Positions 28,721-36,960 of a stretch of DNA of 64,000 nucleotides are shown here, piece by piece. The DNA is from Methylobacterium aerolatum. Lineage in GTDB: Bacteria > Pseudomonadota > Alphaproteobacteria > Rhizobiales > Beijerinckiaceae. The notes beneath the pieces were generated by a model. The model searched no databases. It had not been told where the DNA came from and was given only the letters and a program-made list of their open reading frames with translations. Location: the NCBI RefSeq assembly GCF_022179085.1, contig NZ_BPQE01000005.1, positions 87,072 through 151,071 on the forward strand. The letters run 5' to 3'. How positions within the stretch are numbered: the first letter of the stretch is position 1; each line of letters starts with the position of its first letter. A program made the translations under genes and the position numbers.

Positions 28721-29159
28721 AGCGACCGAGCAACAGGCAGCTCCCCGCAGCCGCACGAGTTCTTTGTATACTCGCCATTCTCACACCTTCGCTCAGTTTA
28801 TGGCGATCCTCGGGAAGTCAGAGAATGGTGACAACACTGTGAAACCCAGCTAATCACTCTCGAGTTATTTCCATGCCGCTCTTTGATACTGTGAATGTTG
28901 ACTTTCCAAGGCCCCATCTTCGCCGGCCTGTCGATGCGGGCGGTTGCCTGGGCGTCACGCACGCGAAGCACGGGACCCCGAGACCGTCGCTCACCATCTT
29001 CCCCCCGTGCCGCCCCCCTGACCCTTCCGTGGGTGCCGGCGGGGGGTGCCTGCCTTGACGCCGGGGGCCGCCACTGTGTAGCGATGCCGTGTAGCAAACC
29101 GGCGAGGGCCACCGCCCGAGACACTGTAAAATCAACAACTTAGCGGCACTCTGGCATAA
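28721..29159. other. Island right-end non-coding region
   Basis: No gene is supported. Two copies of the GTGTAGC(A/G)A-type element lie at 29073-29084 and 29087-29097, close to attR, mirroring the copy near attL. Confidence 0.4.
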
Positions 29160-29176
29160 TCCGCCCCTGGGCACCA
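29160..29176 (+). repeat. attR core of the tRNA-Phe island
   Basis: A 17-base copy of the tRNA-Phe 3' end, TCCGCCCCTGGGCACCA. Upstream bases do not continue the tRNA, so it is a fragment and not a second tRNA gene. Its last A is the first base of the target duplication of the Tn7-like transposon. Confidence 0.88.
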
Positions 29177-29180
29177 CTTC
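29176..29180 (+). repeat. Target-site duplication, left
   Basis: ACTTC, identical to 60184-60188. The first A is also the last base of the tRNA-Phe 3' CCA copy. Confidence 0.9.
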
Positions 29181-29226
29181 TGTATGACGACAGGCTAGCT
29201 GGAACATACGACAGCTAGTTGGAACA
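29181..29226. repeat. Tn7-like left end with two TnsB-type sites
   Basis: After the tip TGTATGA come CGACAGGCTAGCTGGAACA (29188-29206) and CGACAGCTAGTTGGAACA (29209-29226). They are inverted copies of the right-end sites. A weak third candidate begins CGACAGC at 29272. The following 29227-29576 has no supported gene and is the left-end spacer plus the first cargo promoter. Confidence 0.85.
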
Positions 29227-29576
29227 AAATCCCCGTCATCTGTTACTCTCGATCATTGCTCCGACAGCGCGCTTCCTGCCGAATCATCGGCTATGAAGGT
29301 GCGGTGGGGCGTCGTCATTGACGGCTGCCGTCCAAGCGTACTTCGCCGTCTTCAGGGACCCACCTCGGTGATCAAACACGTGGCTTCGCACCCTTCCGCC
29401 TGATCCCGGAGTGCCACCCCGTGGGCTGAGCCTCCGCCACGCTGCGAGGCTTCCATGCAAATTCACGTTGAACGCACGTGCGCCGCTCGCCGCGAGCACG
29501 GCACCCGCTCCTATCAACGCTTCGGCGAAGTCCCTGGGCTCCTGCTCGCGCTAGCCGGGACCGACAGGAGCGGGCG

Positions 29577-30386
29577 ATGACCTCGCCGCGAATTCGCGCC
29601 TGGGTTTTCAGCGACCTCCACCAGGAGCACAGCCAGAACGCCTGGGACCCTGCCGCGCATGCTCCAGCCGGGGGCTTCGACGTGGCCGTGGTTGCCGGCG
29701 ATGTCCACATGCCCCTGACCCGATCCCTGGAATGGCTCGCAGAGCGACTGCCAGGCGTCCCCGCGATCTATACCCCGGGCAACCACGATAGCTGGTGGAA
29801 TGGTGGTGAAGATCGCTACACGATCTACGACCAGATAGAGCGTGGGCGGGAGCGAGCAGCCGCGCTTGGCATTCACCTGCTGCTCGACGACACCGTGGTG
29901 ATTGACGGCACGAGATTCCTCGGCGGGACCCTATGGACGGATTTCCGGTTGGGCTCCTTCGGGCTCACGCATGCATTCCGGACCGCCCAGGGGCGCTACG
30001 GAATGATGGACTACCGGCGCATCAGGACGGGGCCCCGCTCCCGAAACAGGATCGAACCGGGCCAAGTGCTGGCGATGCACCAAGCGACGCGTGCCTTCAT
30101 TGGAGCGGAACTCGCCCGGCCTTATGCTGGTCCGACCGTGGTCGTGACCCACCACGCCCCCCACCCGGCCAGCCTGCCGGACCCAAATGCCGACCTGAAC
30201 TGGTGCTACGCGTCCGATCTTACTGAACTGATCGTGGAAAATGGGCCGGAGCTATGGATCCATGGTCACGTGCACCAGGCCACGGATTACGTGGTCGGGC
30301 GCACCAGGGTGATCTGCAACCCCCGCGGTCATGCCGATGAGTCCTGCGGCTTTGAGCCAGCCAGAGTTGTCTGCCTCACCCGTTGA
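29577..30386 (+). CDS. Metallophosphoesterase (calcineurin-like), first cargo gene
   Basis: A 269-residue predicted phosphoesterase. The two-metal site is spelled out in order: WVFSDLHQEH (DxH), VAVVAGDVHMP (GD), IYTPGNHDSWW (GNHD), VVVTHHAPH (H), and LWIHGHVHQATDY (GHxH). ATG 29577 (MTSPRIRAWVFSD) is preceded by AGGAG, and the longer frame from 29478 is not used. It lies next to the transposon left end. Homologues on mobile elements are commonly annotated as metallophosphoesterases. Whether the substrate is a nucleic acid or a cyclic nucleotide is unknown. It is separated by 95 bp from the next cargo gene, possibly one transcript. Confidence 0.88.
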   Translation: MTSPRIRAWVFSDLHQEHSQNAWDPAAHAPAGGFDVAVVAGDVHMPLTRSLEWLAERLPGVPAIYTPGNHDSWWNGGEDRYTIYDQIERGRERAAALGIHLLLDDTVVIDGTRFLGGTLWTDFRLGSFGLTHAFRTAQGRYGMMDYRRIRTGPRSRNRIEPGQVLAMHQATRAFIGAELARPYAGPTVVVTHHAPHPASLPDPNADLNWCYASDLTELIVENGPELWIHGHVHQATDYVVGRTRVICNPRGHADESCGFEPARVVCLTR

Positions 30387-30481
30387 CCATGTCTGTTATT
30401 CCGGTCCTGGGCGTGCGTTCTCTGATCCAAAGACGCGCTGAGGTTGCTTGCTGCCCCAACATTAATCCAGCAAGTTGATCT

Positions 30482-32938
30482 ATGCCTTCCGCACGAGGGC
30501 TGCGCCTCCGAATTTCACTGGGCCCCCGACCACGCGCGATGATCCCTCTTGTCTCGCCTTACGAGGTGCTATGCGCCGGGAAGTGGCGCGCGGCGCTCTT
30601 TACGACCTTCTCTCTCAGCCTCTCGTTCTTCGAGGCAGTGCCCTTGCACGCGCTGCGCAAGGCGGGCGCGCAGGACATCGGTATCCTCGCCGACGTGGTT
30701 GGCTACCGAGCATCCCTGGCCGAGGCCGGGGTGTCGGATGTCGGGCGCACCTATGACCTCGTTCCGCTCAAGGTCGGGGGCGGATGCTTCCATCCTAAAA
30801 TCATGCTCCTCGATGGGCCGGACGGACTGCGTGCGACCGTAGGCTCGGGCAACCTGACCTTTGGCGGGTGGGGCCACAACGTCGAGGTCATGGACCTCCT
30901 CGTTCCGGCGCAGGCACCGGACGCTTTCGCCGACCTGGCCGATTTCCTTGAGTACCTGGCCCTGTATGTCGAGGAAGGGCGCATCGCGGTCCCTGAGCAC
31001 CCCTTGATCGTGGGAACGATGGCTGAAGCCTGCCGTAAGGCAGGCCGTGCCGGCGGAGACGGCAGGACCCGGCTTATCCACTCGTTCGATGGGTCCATCG
31101 CCACCCAGCTTGCAGCTCACTCGGACGCGTTGGGGGGTGCCGAGCAGGTCACCATCGTCTCCCCCTTCTTTGGCGGCGTGGAGGCAGTGCAGGCGCTCTC
31201 CACCGCCCTGGGCTGCGGCAGGATCCGGGTCGCAGTGACCGGCAAGGCGCCCGAGTTCTTCGATTTCGCGGCGGCTAGGGCCGTTGGGCTGCGGGCGGAG
31301 CCTGTGAGGTCGGACGCCTTTTCCTCAACGGCCCTCCTGCATGCCAAGGTCATTGAGGTGACCTGCCGACGTGGTCGCTTGCTCCTGGGGGGCAGCGTGA
31401 ACGCCACGAGACCGGCCCTCGTCACGTCCGGCAACGTCGAGGCATCAGTGCTCAGGATAATCGACGACCGGCTCACTTTTGGCTGGTCTCCTACAGATGC
31501 CCGGGATCCGAAGGAAGGGATTGGGGGCGATCTCGATCCGACTGGTGGCCCCTGCCTGTCTGCGAGGTTTGACGGCGGCGCGATCAAGGGCCGGTTGTTC
31601 GAGCGGGCAAGTCCGGCCGGCGAATGGGACGCACGGATCATCTCCGGGGCGGTCCACGCATCCCTTGGCCCCGTGTCCATAGGCCTGGATGGCTCGTTTG
31701 AGATCAAGCCAGGTCCGGCCCTCTCCATCCGCAACTTGATACGCTCGACCCAACTGATCGTCGCGCGCGACGCTGAGGAGATCAGGGGCTGGCTCGTTTT
31801 CGACCAGATCCTGGGAGCTGTCCGTGAGCGCGGTCCCGTTGCGGAGGCGATGATCCGCACGCTCGCCGGTGCCGAAGAACCCGACGATCTTGCGGTCATC
31901 CTCTCGTTCTTCGTCGTGAACCCTGGCGCGTTCATGGAGGAGGACGCCGGATCACCGGAGATAGCCGGCACAGGCCAGCGGCCGTCGGATCGCGTGACCG
32001 GTACCGTCGACCTTTCGAGCTTGAGGCCCTCATCCGCCTTCTCGGAAGGCCTCACTCCACTGGGGTCGCTTTCGGGGGCGACCGCCTTCGAACGGCTGTT
32101 GGCTTCGATGCGGCGCTACGTTCGGGAAGCAGCGCCTTCCTCGCGGGTCCTACCGGACGCGAGCGAGATAGATGACGTCGTTCGGAGCGACGCCGGGGGT
32201 CCCGGGGCGTTGCCACGCTGGCGCATCGATGAGGTCGTCCGGGCGTTGGCGACCTTCGTCCAGGCACTTCCACCAGGCAGTGCCGACTTCAGAAGGCATG
32301 CGGTCAGCCTTTTGGATTTTATTCTGTTCGCGTCGGAGCGTTCAGATGATCCTGAAGACCTCAAAGCCGAGCACCTCCGCCGGTGGGTCGGGATCGCGCG
32401 TGGCGCTGGCATGGCCGACGGCGAACCCGATGTGCTCGACAAGGCCTTCGTCGCCGTCCTCATCGCGAGTGTGCTGTCGGATCCTTCACAGGGCGGTCGC
32501 GTGCATTCGTGGCTTCAGGCTTGGTGCCATGGCCCTGTTGGCTCCGGATGGATGGAGGCCGTCATGCCATCGCCCGCAGGCATCAGGGAGCGACGGTTGG
32601 ACGGGGAAGCGGGGGAGGATGCTTGGCGCGAGGCCATGCACCGCACGGTCGCAACCCGAACATCTTGGATGGTCGTTCACGAGATCCAGCGAGCTTTGGC
32701 CGGTGTCGGGCCGATGCCCGATCTTCCAGCCGCGCTGAAAGAAGAGGCTCTCATCCTCAATCGAGTGGCGTCCGGTAAGGCGTCCCCACAGCGGGTTATC
32801 GCGCTCGCAATCCGTAGCGACCGGCCATCCTGCAGGTGCGGTCTGAATTTGCCTGTCGTTGGGCGGGAGCGGCTACGCGAGCATCGCGTGTCGCTGACGT
32901 GCTGCGGCCTGGTCTTACTCGACCCCGTGCTGGAGTGA
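30482..32938 (+). CDS. PLD-superfamily protein with C-terminal Cys motif
   Basis: An 818-residue protein with two phospholipase D-type half-sites. The first is GGGCFHPKIMLLDGPDG followed by GSGNLTFGGWGHNVE (about residues 100-140). The second is TALLHAKVIEVTCRRG followed by GGSVNATRPALVTSGNVEA (about residues 280-330). Both have the His-x-Lys and the G-S-x-N-x-T elements, so the nuclease or lipase site could be complete. The last 40 residues carry a CRCG...TCCG pattern like a zinc ribbon. ATG 30482 opens the frame; MIPLVSPYEVLCAGKW at 30539 is an alternative start. The next gene starts 3 bp after its stop, so they work as a pair. The PLD fold is common among defence nucleases. Confidence 0.75.
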   Translation: MPSARGLRLRISLGPRPRAMIPLVSPYEVLCAGKWRAALFTTFSLSLSFFEAVPLHALRKAGAQDIGILADVVGYRASLAEAGVSDVGRTYDLVPLKVGGGCFHPKIMLLDGPDGLRATVGSGNLTFGGWGHNVEVMDLLVPAQAPDAFADLADFLEYLALYVEEGRIAVPEHPLIVGTMAEACRKAGRAGGDGRTRLIHSFDGSIATQLAAHSDALGGAEQVTIVSPFFGGVEAVQALSTALGCGRIRVAVTGKAPEFFDFAAARAVGLRAEPVRSDAFSSTALLHAKVIEVTCRRGRLLLGGSVNATRPALVTSGNVEASVLRIIDDRLTFGWSPTDARDPKEGIGGDLDPTGGPCLSARFDGGAIKGRLFERASPAGEWDARIISGAVHASLGPVSIGLDGSFEIKPGPALSIRNLIRSTQLIVARDAEEIRGWLVFDQILGAVRERGPVAEAMIRTLAGAEEPDDLAVILSFFVVNPGAFMEEDAGSPEIAGTGQRPSDRVTGTVDLSSLRPSSAFSEGLTPLGSLSGATAFERLLASMRRYVREAAPSSRVLPDASEIDDVVRSDAGGPGALPRWRIDEVVRALATFVQALPPGSADFRRHAVSLLDFILFASERSDDPEDLKAEHLRRWVGIARGAGMADGEPDVLDKAFVAVLIASVLSDPSQGGRVHSWLQAWCHGPVGSGWMEAVMPSPAGIRERRLDGEAGEDAWREAMHRTVATRTSWMVVHEIQRALAGVGPMPDLPAALKEEALILNRVASGKASPQRVIALAIRSDRPSCRCGLNLPVVGRERLREHRVSLTCCGLVLLDPVLE

Positions 32939-32941
32939 CGC

Positions 32942-34582
32942 ATGCCCACCATGTCGCTCGCCGAGCTTGACCGGTTGTTCGCGGACGAGCCTCACCTTCA
33001 TCTCGTCAAGGAAATGCAGCTCGACCCGGGTGGCGTGGATCCGCTGGGCCTCAGGCAGATCAACCTGAACCTGATGGACGCGGCGTTGCCGGGCATCAAC
33101 AACGTTACGCGGCACGTCCGGCCCTACGCCTTCATGGCGTGGGCATGGTGGAAGGTGGCGCAGGCCGCGGAGGCCCGGGGGGCGTCCACCGTCAACGTCG
33201 CCGACCTGCAGGACGTCGTCGACCGCCTAGAGGTGCTGTTCGTCTGGTCCCACTTCCTGGCGGGGGATGGCGAGGGACTACCGGGACGGCTTGTCATCAA
33301 CGACAAGTTTCCCGGTTCCGGTTCGAAGCGAGCCTATGACTTCCACGGGGAAGGCTGGAAGAGCCTGAAGGCGGTGCGGCGGACGAGCACCGGCATCATG
33401 GCCCCTATCCAATACGGCCCCTCAATCCGGGCGTTGGGATGGCTGATCCAGACCCAGGAACGTGCCCTGCGCCCGTCAAGCGAAGCGATGACTGCGGTTG
33501 CCGCACTCGACCGCGAGATCGGCGGCCTCGTGCCCGAGGCCATGCTGGTCCCAGGCCCCATTTCGCTGCGTGCCGATCAGGCGGACGCGCTGCATTCCGC
33601 ATGGCCGGTAAGCAGCCCCAGCGTCACGGAGCGCGAAGCCTTCAAGACTCTGTTCCACGGCCTGGGCGCGAACGCGCCGATGCACAGCGTCCCATGGCGA
33701 CGCCGGCAAACCCTGGACCTGATCCTCGCCGTACTCGCACAAGCGAAGGAAGCCATGGGCGTCGTGGATATCCGGCGCGCGATGGCGTCGGCTCGCAACG
33801 ATGGCGGCCAGCCTCTGAAGCTGACCGAGTCGCTGGCGGCAACCCACATGCATTGGGCTTCGCTGCAAGCACGTCAGCTTCAGAGGCTGGCCCTCGAAAG
33901 CCTGCTGCGCTGGATCGAGACCCGGATAGACGAGGGACGGTCGCTCTCGGAGGAACTTGCTGCCGACGCCGACGAGGCCGCTCGTGAGGTAGAGGACGAT
34001 GCGGATGTCTCTACGGTCGGCGACTACCTCGACCGGGCCGCGGCCCGTGCCGGCGAGAAGGGATGGCCGAGCGCCTGCGGTCTGGGCGAGACGGACATTT
34101 TCAGGCTGATGGACGACCTGGTCGCGGCGCAGTCCGAGGTGGGATGCGTGCGGGTCCCTGGACTGGCGCTTCGCGCGCTCGCGTACGCTGATGCGATGGC
34201 CGTCGCCCTGTCGGAGGCCGGCGTCGCCGCTGGCAGACAAGGCCCGCTCGGTGGAGAGCCGGACCGCCTGCCGCTGTCCATCGCCAGCCAACGGCTAAAA
34301 TCAGCACGTGGCCGAGGCCTCAGAAGTCTTTGGATCGAGATCATCGAGGCGTGGGTGATCGGTCAGCACGTCCGATGGTCCGTCGCCCGCAACGGAGATG
34401 GGACCCAGCGGCTTCGGATCGCGCTCGGCGACCGAGGTTGGATACGGCTGCGATCAGGGCGCCTGAGCGGACCCTTCGGTCCGACATCAGACAGGCTCTG
34501 GACGGCAATGGCCTTGGCTGCGGAGTGCGGCTTGGTAGACCGTCGCTCGACATCGACGGGAGATGCCTACATCGCCGCTTGA
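32942..34582 (+). CDS. Unknown partner of the PLD protein, DUF6361-like N-terminus
   Basis: A 546-residue soluble protein of unknown function. Near the start it reads DPLGLRQINLNLMDAALPGI followed by NNVTRHVRPYAFMAWAWWK. The pattern (L-G-L-R-x-I ... L-P-G-I-x-N-V-T-x-x-x-R-x-Y) resembles the opening motif of DUF6361-type proteins found in bacterial defence loci. The rest is helical, with an acidic linker at about residues 345-365. It begins three bases after the PLD gene stop and is presumably translated from the same mRNA. The family call rests on one motif and is tentative. Confidence 0.6.
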   Translation: MPTMSLAELDRLFADEPHLHLVKEMQLDPGGVDPLGLRQINLNLMDAALPGINNVTRHVRPYAFMAWAWWKVAQAAEARGASTVNVADLQDVVDRLEVLFVWSHFLAGDGEGLPGRLVINDKFPGSGSKRAYDFHGEGWKSLKAVRRTSTGIMAPIQYGPSIRALGWLIQTQERALRPSSEAMTAVAALDREIGGLVPEAMLVPGPISLRADQADALHSAWPVSSPSVTEREAFKTLFHGLGANAPMHSVPWRRRQTLDLILAVLAQAKEAMGVVDIRRAMASARNDGGQPLKLTESLAATHMHWASLQARQLQRLALESLLRWIETRIDEGRSLSEELAADADEAAREVEDDADVSTVGDYLDRAAARAGEKGWPSACGLGETDIFRLMDDLVAAQSEVGCVRVPGLALRALAYADAMAVALSEAGVAAGRQGPLGGEPDRLPLSIASQRLKSARGRGLRSLWIEIIEAWVIGQHVRWSVARNGDGTQRLRIALGDRGWIRLRSGRLSGPFGPTSDRLWTAMALAAECGLVDRRSTSTGDAYIAA

Positions 34583-34632
34583 CCGCTACGGTGTTGCCAC
34601 AGGCGAATTCTGCCTGCCGATCTTTATGATGT

Positions 34633-35052
34633 TTAGAGTGCGGGCCCGGAGGCGATAGCTTCATTTAGGATGAATGACGGAGCCGTCGCGACGAGGAATG
34701 TCTCGACGATATTGTCGGCGGGTATATTGAAGCCGAGGCTCCGAAGAACATCTGCGTCGGCTTGATGAAGTCGGCCGCCTGTGTTGTGGCTCATTCTGCC
34801 GTTAAGGCGAACCGCGACCAATGCATTGTCACGGTCACGGCGGCCGTAAACGTGCGCGTGGATGTCGTCCGCACCCACGGAGGCGAAATGAGAGTTTCGG
34901 TCGATGCGAATGTTTTTCTCGTACCGTCCATTGACCCATTTCCCCTCGTGAAGAACCTGGAATCGGTCGTCAGACAAGATCCTTCCAGCAATCGTGATTT
35001 GCTCAGGAGCGCTGCCGGTCAGTTCTTGAAATAGCGTATTTCTATTTGTCAT
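34633..35052 (-). CDS. Small unknown protein ending the ubiquitin-like operon
   Basis: A 139-residue protein, MTNRNTLFQELTGSAPEQIT, not recognised. It has a strand-rich middle, ADDIHAHVYGRRDRDNALVA, followed by RLNGRMSHNTGGRLHQADAD and a helix LRSLGFNIPADN. Base composition is clearly more AT-rich than the rest of the cargo, suggesting separate origin. It lies 126 bp downstream of the DUF6527 gene on the same strand. The position suggests a role as substrate, toxin or inhibitor of the conjugation system, but this is only positional inference. It is convergent with the PLD pair. Confidence 0.6.
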   Translation of the reverse strand: MTNRNTLFQELTGSAPEQITIAGRILSDDRFQVLHEGKWVNGRYEKNIRIDRNSHFASVGADDIHAHVYGRRDRDNALVAVRLNGRMSHNTGGRLHQADADVLRSLGFNIPADNIVETFLVATAPSFILNEAIASGPAL

Positions 35053-35178
35053 TGTGTTTCTCCATAGTATATTTTTATGGCTCGCTTATTTATGTATTTT
35101 ATCGATAAGCGAACTGACTTGCTGACTCTTGTTGCACCTGCGCGAAGTGGGGCGATCTTCGCGCAGGGGTGATTGTCC

Positions 35179-35562
35179 TTATCGATGCTGCCTTGGCACT
35201 TTTCTTCTGGGCCGTCCGTCGGCGCACCAGTCAACGCGGCCGCTCCTGATCCAGAAATGGCAGGCGCAATCGTTCTGCTGATGCACTGAGGGACTGATTG
35301 AAGGACGGAGGAGCCAATCCGATTTTACGGACCACCGCGGACGACGCTTCGGATTGAGGTTCAGCGGGATCATTGCCCCGCACGCGCCGGGGCAGTGGAA
35401 GCAAGCCCACTTCTCGACGCCGCCGTCCACGACGTGGACCAACTCGCCGGCTTCCACCTCGTCCGATCGCGGGTAGTGCGACACCCGCCGCACGAGCAGG
35501 TCGTATCGTAGGAGGCCGAGTGCCTTCAGGACCTTTGCAAGCTTCCTGTGCATGGCCGTCAT
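35179..35562 (-). CDS. DUF6527-family Cys-rich protein (ubiquitin-like operon)
   Basis: A 127-residue protein, start ATG 35562 overlapping the stop of the JAB-E1 gene (ATGA). It has a treble-clef or zinc-ribbon-like cysteine set: C54, C57 and C61 in WACFHCPGACGAMIPLNLN, then C99, C101 and C113 in NDCACHFWIRSGRVDWC. Together with the LRPSIS segment this is the pattern of DUF6527 proteins, which co-occur with bacterial ubiquitin-like E1/E2 genes. A RING-like adaptor or E3-like role is an attractive guess given the metal site and context, but no such activity is known to me. Confidence 0.75.
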   Translation of the reverse strand: MTAMHRKLAKVLKALGLLRYDLLVRRVSHYPRSDEVEAGELVHVVDGGVEKWACFHCPGACGAMIPLNLNPKRRPRWSVKSDWLLRPSISPSVHQQNDCACHFWIRSGRVDWCADGRPRRKVPRQHR

Positions 35563-36959
35563 CCGAAGCGGTGCAGGAACGGCTCGACGTCCGCAAGGCC
35601 CCAGACACCGGGCCCAGCGCAGACCTCGCACTCAGGCCGAGGCCGGGCCTTGTTGGCGCGGTCCTCGCAGGTCTCGAACCGCCGCCGCCGTTCGTCCTTC
35701 ATTCCGCCGGGACCGCGGAAGCCCGTCAGGGCCTGCAGGAACTCGTTGACGCCCATGCAAGCCGTCTCGGTGGTGAAGGTCACGACGGCCGGTGCAGGGT
35801 CGCCTCCTCCCGTGACGTATGCCTCGGCCTTCCGCCTTTCGTATTCGGCGGGATCCGTCCTGCGCAGCGCCTCCTCCGAGGCGATCCGTGGATCGACAAG
35901 GCCGCGGCACAGAAGGCACGTCGTGCCCGGCGTGAGGACGGTGACGCGGGCGCCCATCTCGTATGGCCGGTCCTCGGCAGCGGGCAGGACTCGCAAGCCC
36001 ATGTCGATGACTGGGACCCCGTAGAAATAGGCGAACCGGTTCAGGAACAGCCGACCGTCATGGTCATCGGTGCATCCGAAAAGGAGGTCACAGGAGCGCA
36101 GCGCGTCCCGGACACCAGGGTCACCGACCCAACCCTTGAACCGCGCGACCGCGACACCCAGGCCGGCGGCCTCGATCTCGCGAGACAGCACGTCGACCTT
36201 CAGCACGGCCGCCTCGGCATCGGACCGACGCGCGCCGTGCACGCGGTTCAGATTCGTGACCTCCACGACATCGTCGTCGACGAGGAGGAGATGCCCTATG
36301 CCAAGACGGGCGAGCAGCATGGCCGTCGGGCTGCCCGTCCCACCGCAGCCGACAATGCCGACCCGGAGCGCCCGGATGGCGGGATTGAACGAGGCACCGA
36401 ACAACCGTGCCTGCCGGTCGAGACTGTCAGGAATGCCGCCTGCCTCCTCGCTCGCATGCACCGCGAGGCGCTTGCCTGTCACGAGCACCCGCTCGCATCG
36501 CTGGGCGTGGTCGGGCGCCTTCCAGAGACGACCAACGACTGAGCCGTCGCCGCCCATCACAATGCTCGCGAATGACCTACAGTCACCGGAACGGTTCGCG
36601 ACGATCTGGAAGAGATCCCGCTCGTTCCGATCATCCTGCTCGGAGAAGAATGCCGTGCTGCCGGGGTGCGTGTGCACGATGGCCGGGATGAGGCCATCGC
36701 GCTCGGCCTGCTTAAGGAGCCGGACGAAACCACGGGTGGACCATGTGACGTGGACCGGGGAGGCGGAGATGCGGTCCTCCTCAGGCACGGGGAGGACCGC
36801 GCGCGTGACGAGCCGCCGGCGAGCCGCGCCCGTCCACGGATCTGCAGCGATGTCAGCGGTGGCGAGGAGGACGTAGGCGGAAGCTTCGGCCCCGTCTTCG
36901 GTGGCGAGCAGCGCACGGAGTTCGGTCTCGTGCACGTCGAGCATGATCAGGTCCAGCAT
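35559..36959 (-). CDS. JAB/JAMM peptidase fused to E1-like (ThiF) activating enzyme
   Basis: A 466-residue fusion. The N-terminal JAB domain has a full JAMM set: an upstream glutamate near residue 25 (DGAEASAYVLL), then H96-T-H98 with S106 and D109 (IVHTHPGSTAFFSEQDD). This would process or remove ubiquitin-like tails. The E1-like domain begins at about residue 199 (RVGIVGCGGTGSPTAMLLAR), with LVDDDVVEVTNLNR as the ATP/Mg segment. It has CxxC pairs for zinc (TTCLLCRGL, CEVCAG) and a candidate active-site cysteine in ETACMGVNEF. Start ATG 36959 lies one base after the stop of the ubiquitin/E2 fusion gene. JAB-E1 fusions are known in bacterial ubiquitin-like operons. Confidence 0.9.
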   Translation of the reverse strand: MLDLIMLDVHETELRALLATEDGAEASAYVLLATADIAADPWTGAARRRLVTRAVLPVPEEDRISASPVHVTWSTRGFVRLLKQAERDGLIPAIVHTHPGSTAFFSEQDDRNERDLFQIVANRSGDCRSFASIVMGGDGSVVGRLWKAPDHAQRCERVLVTGKRLAVHASEEAGGIPDSLDRQARLFGASFNPAIRALRVGIVGCGGTGSPTAMLLARLGIGHLLLVDDDVVEVTNLNRVHGARRSDAEAAVLKVDVLSREIEAAGLGVAVARFKGWVGDPGVRDALRSCDLLFGCTDDHDGRLFLNRFAYFYGVPVIDMGLRVLPAAEDRPYEMGARVTVLTPGTTCLLCRGLVDPRIASEEALRRTDPAEYERRKAEAYVTGGGDPAPAVVTFTTETACMGVNEFLQALTGFRGPGGMKDERRRRFETCEDRANKARPRPECEVCAGPGVWGLADVEPFLHRFG

Positions 36960-36960
36960 G

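Larger units (their letters stand above)
21063..29176 (+). mobile_element. Tyrosine-integrase genomic island at tRNA-Phe
   Basis: It is bounded by a 17-bp direct repeat (TCCGCCCCTGGGCACCA) at 21063-21079, the end of intact tRNA-Phe, and at 29160-29176. The integrase gene begins 79 bases inside the left end, the standard arrangement. The contents (integrase, DprA-like protein, phosphoribosyltransferase-like protein, serine recombinase, unknown gene, DUF3800 protein) are accessory. Part of it (about 23.2-24.9 kb) has much lower GC than the core. No conjugation or phage structural genes are present, so it is a small integrative element that would need help to move between cells. Confidence 0.88.

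Noticed and set aside
29160-29176. Second tRNA-Phe gene
   Set aside because: Only 17 bases match; D-arm and anticodon arm are absent, so it is an att fragment.
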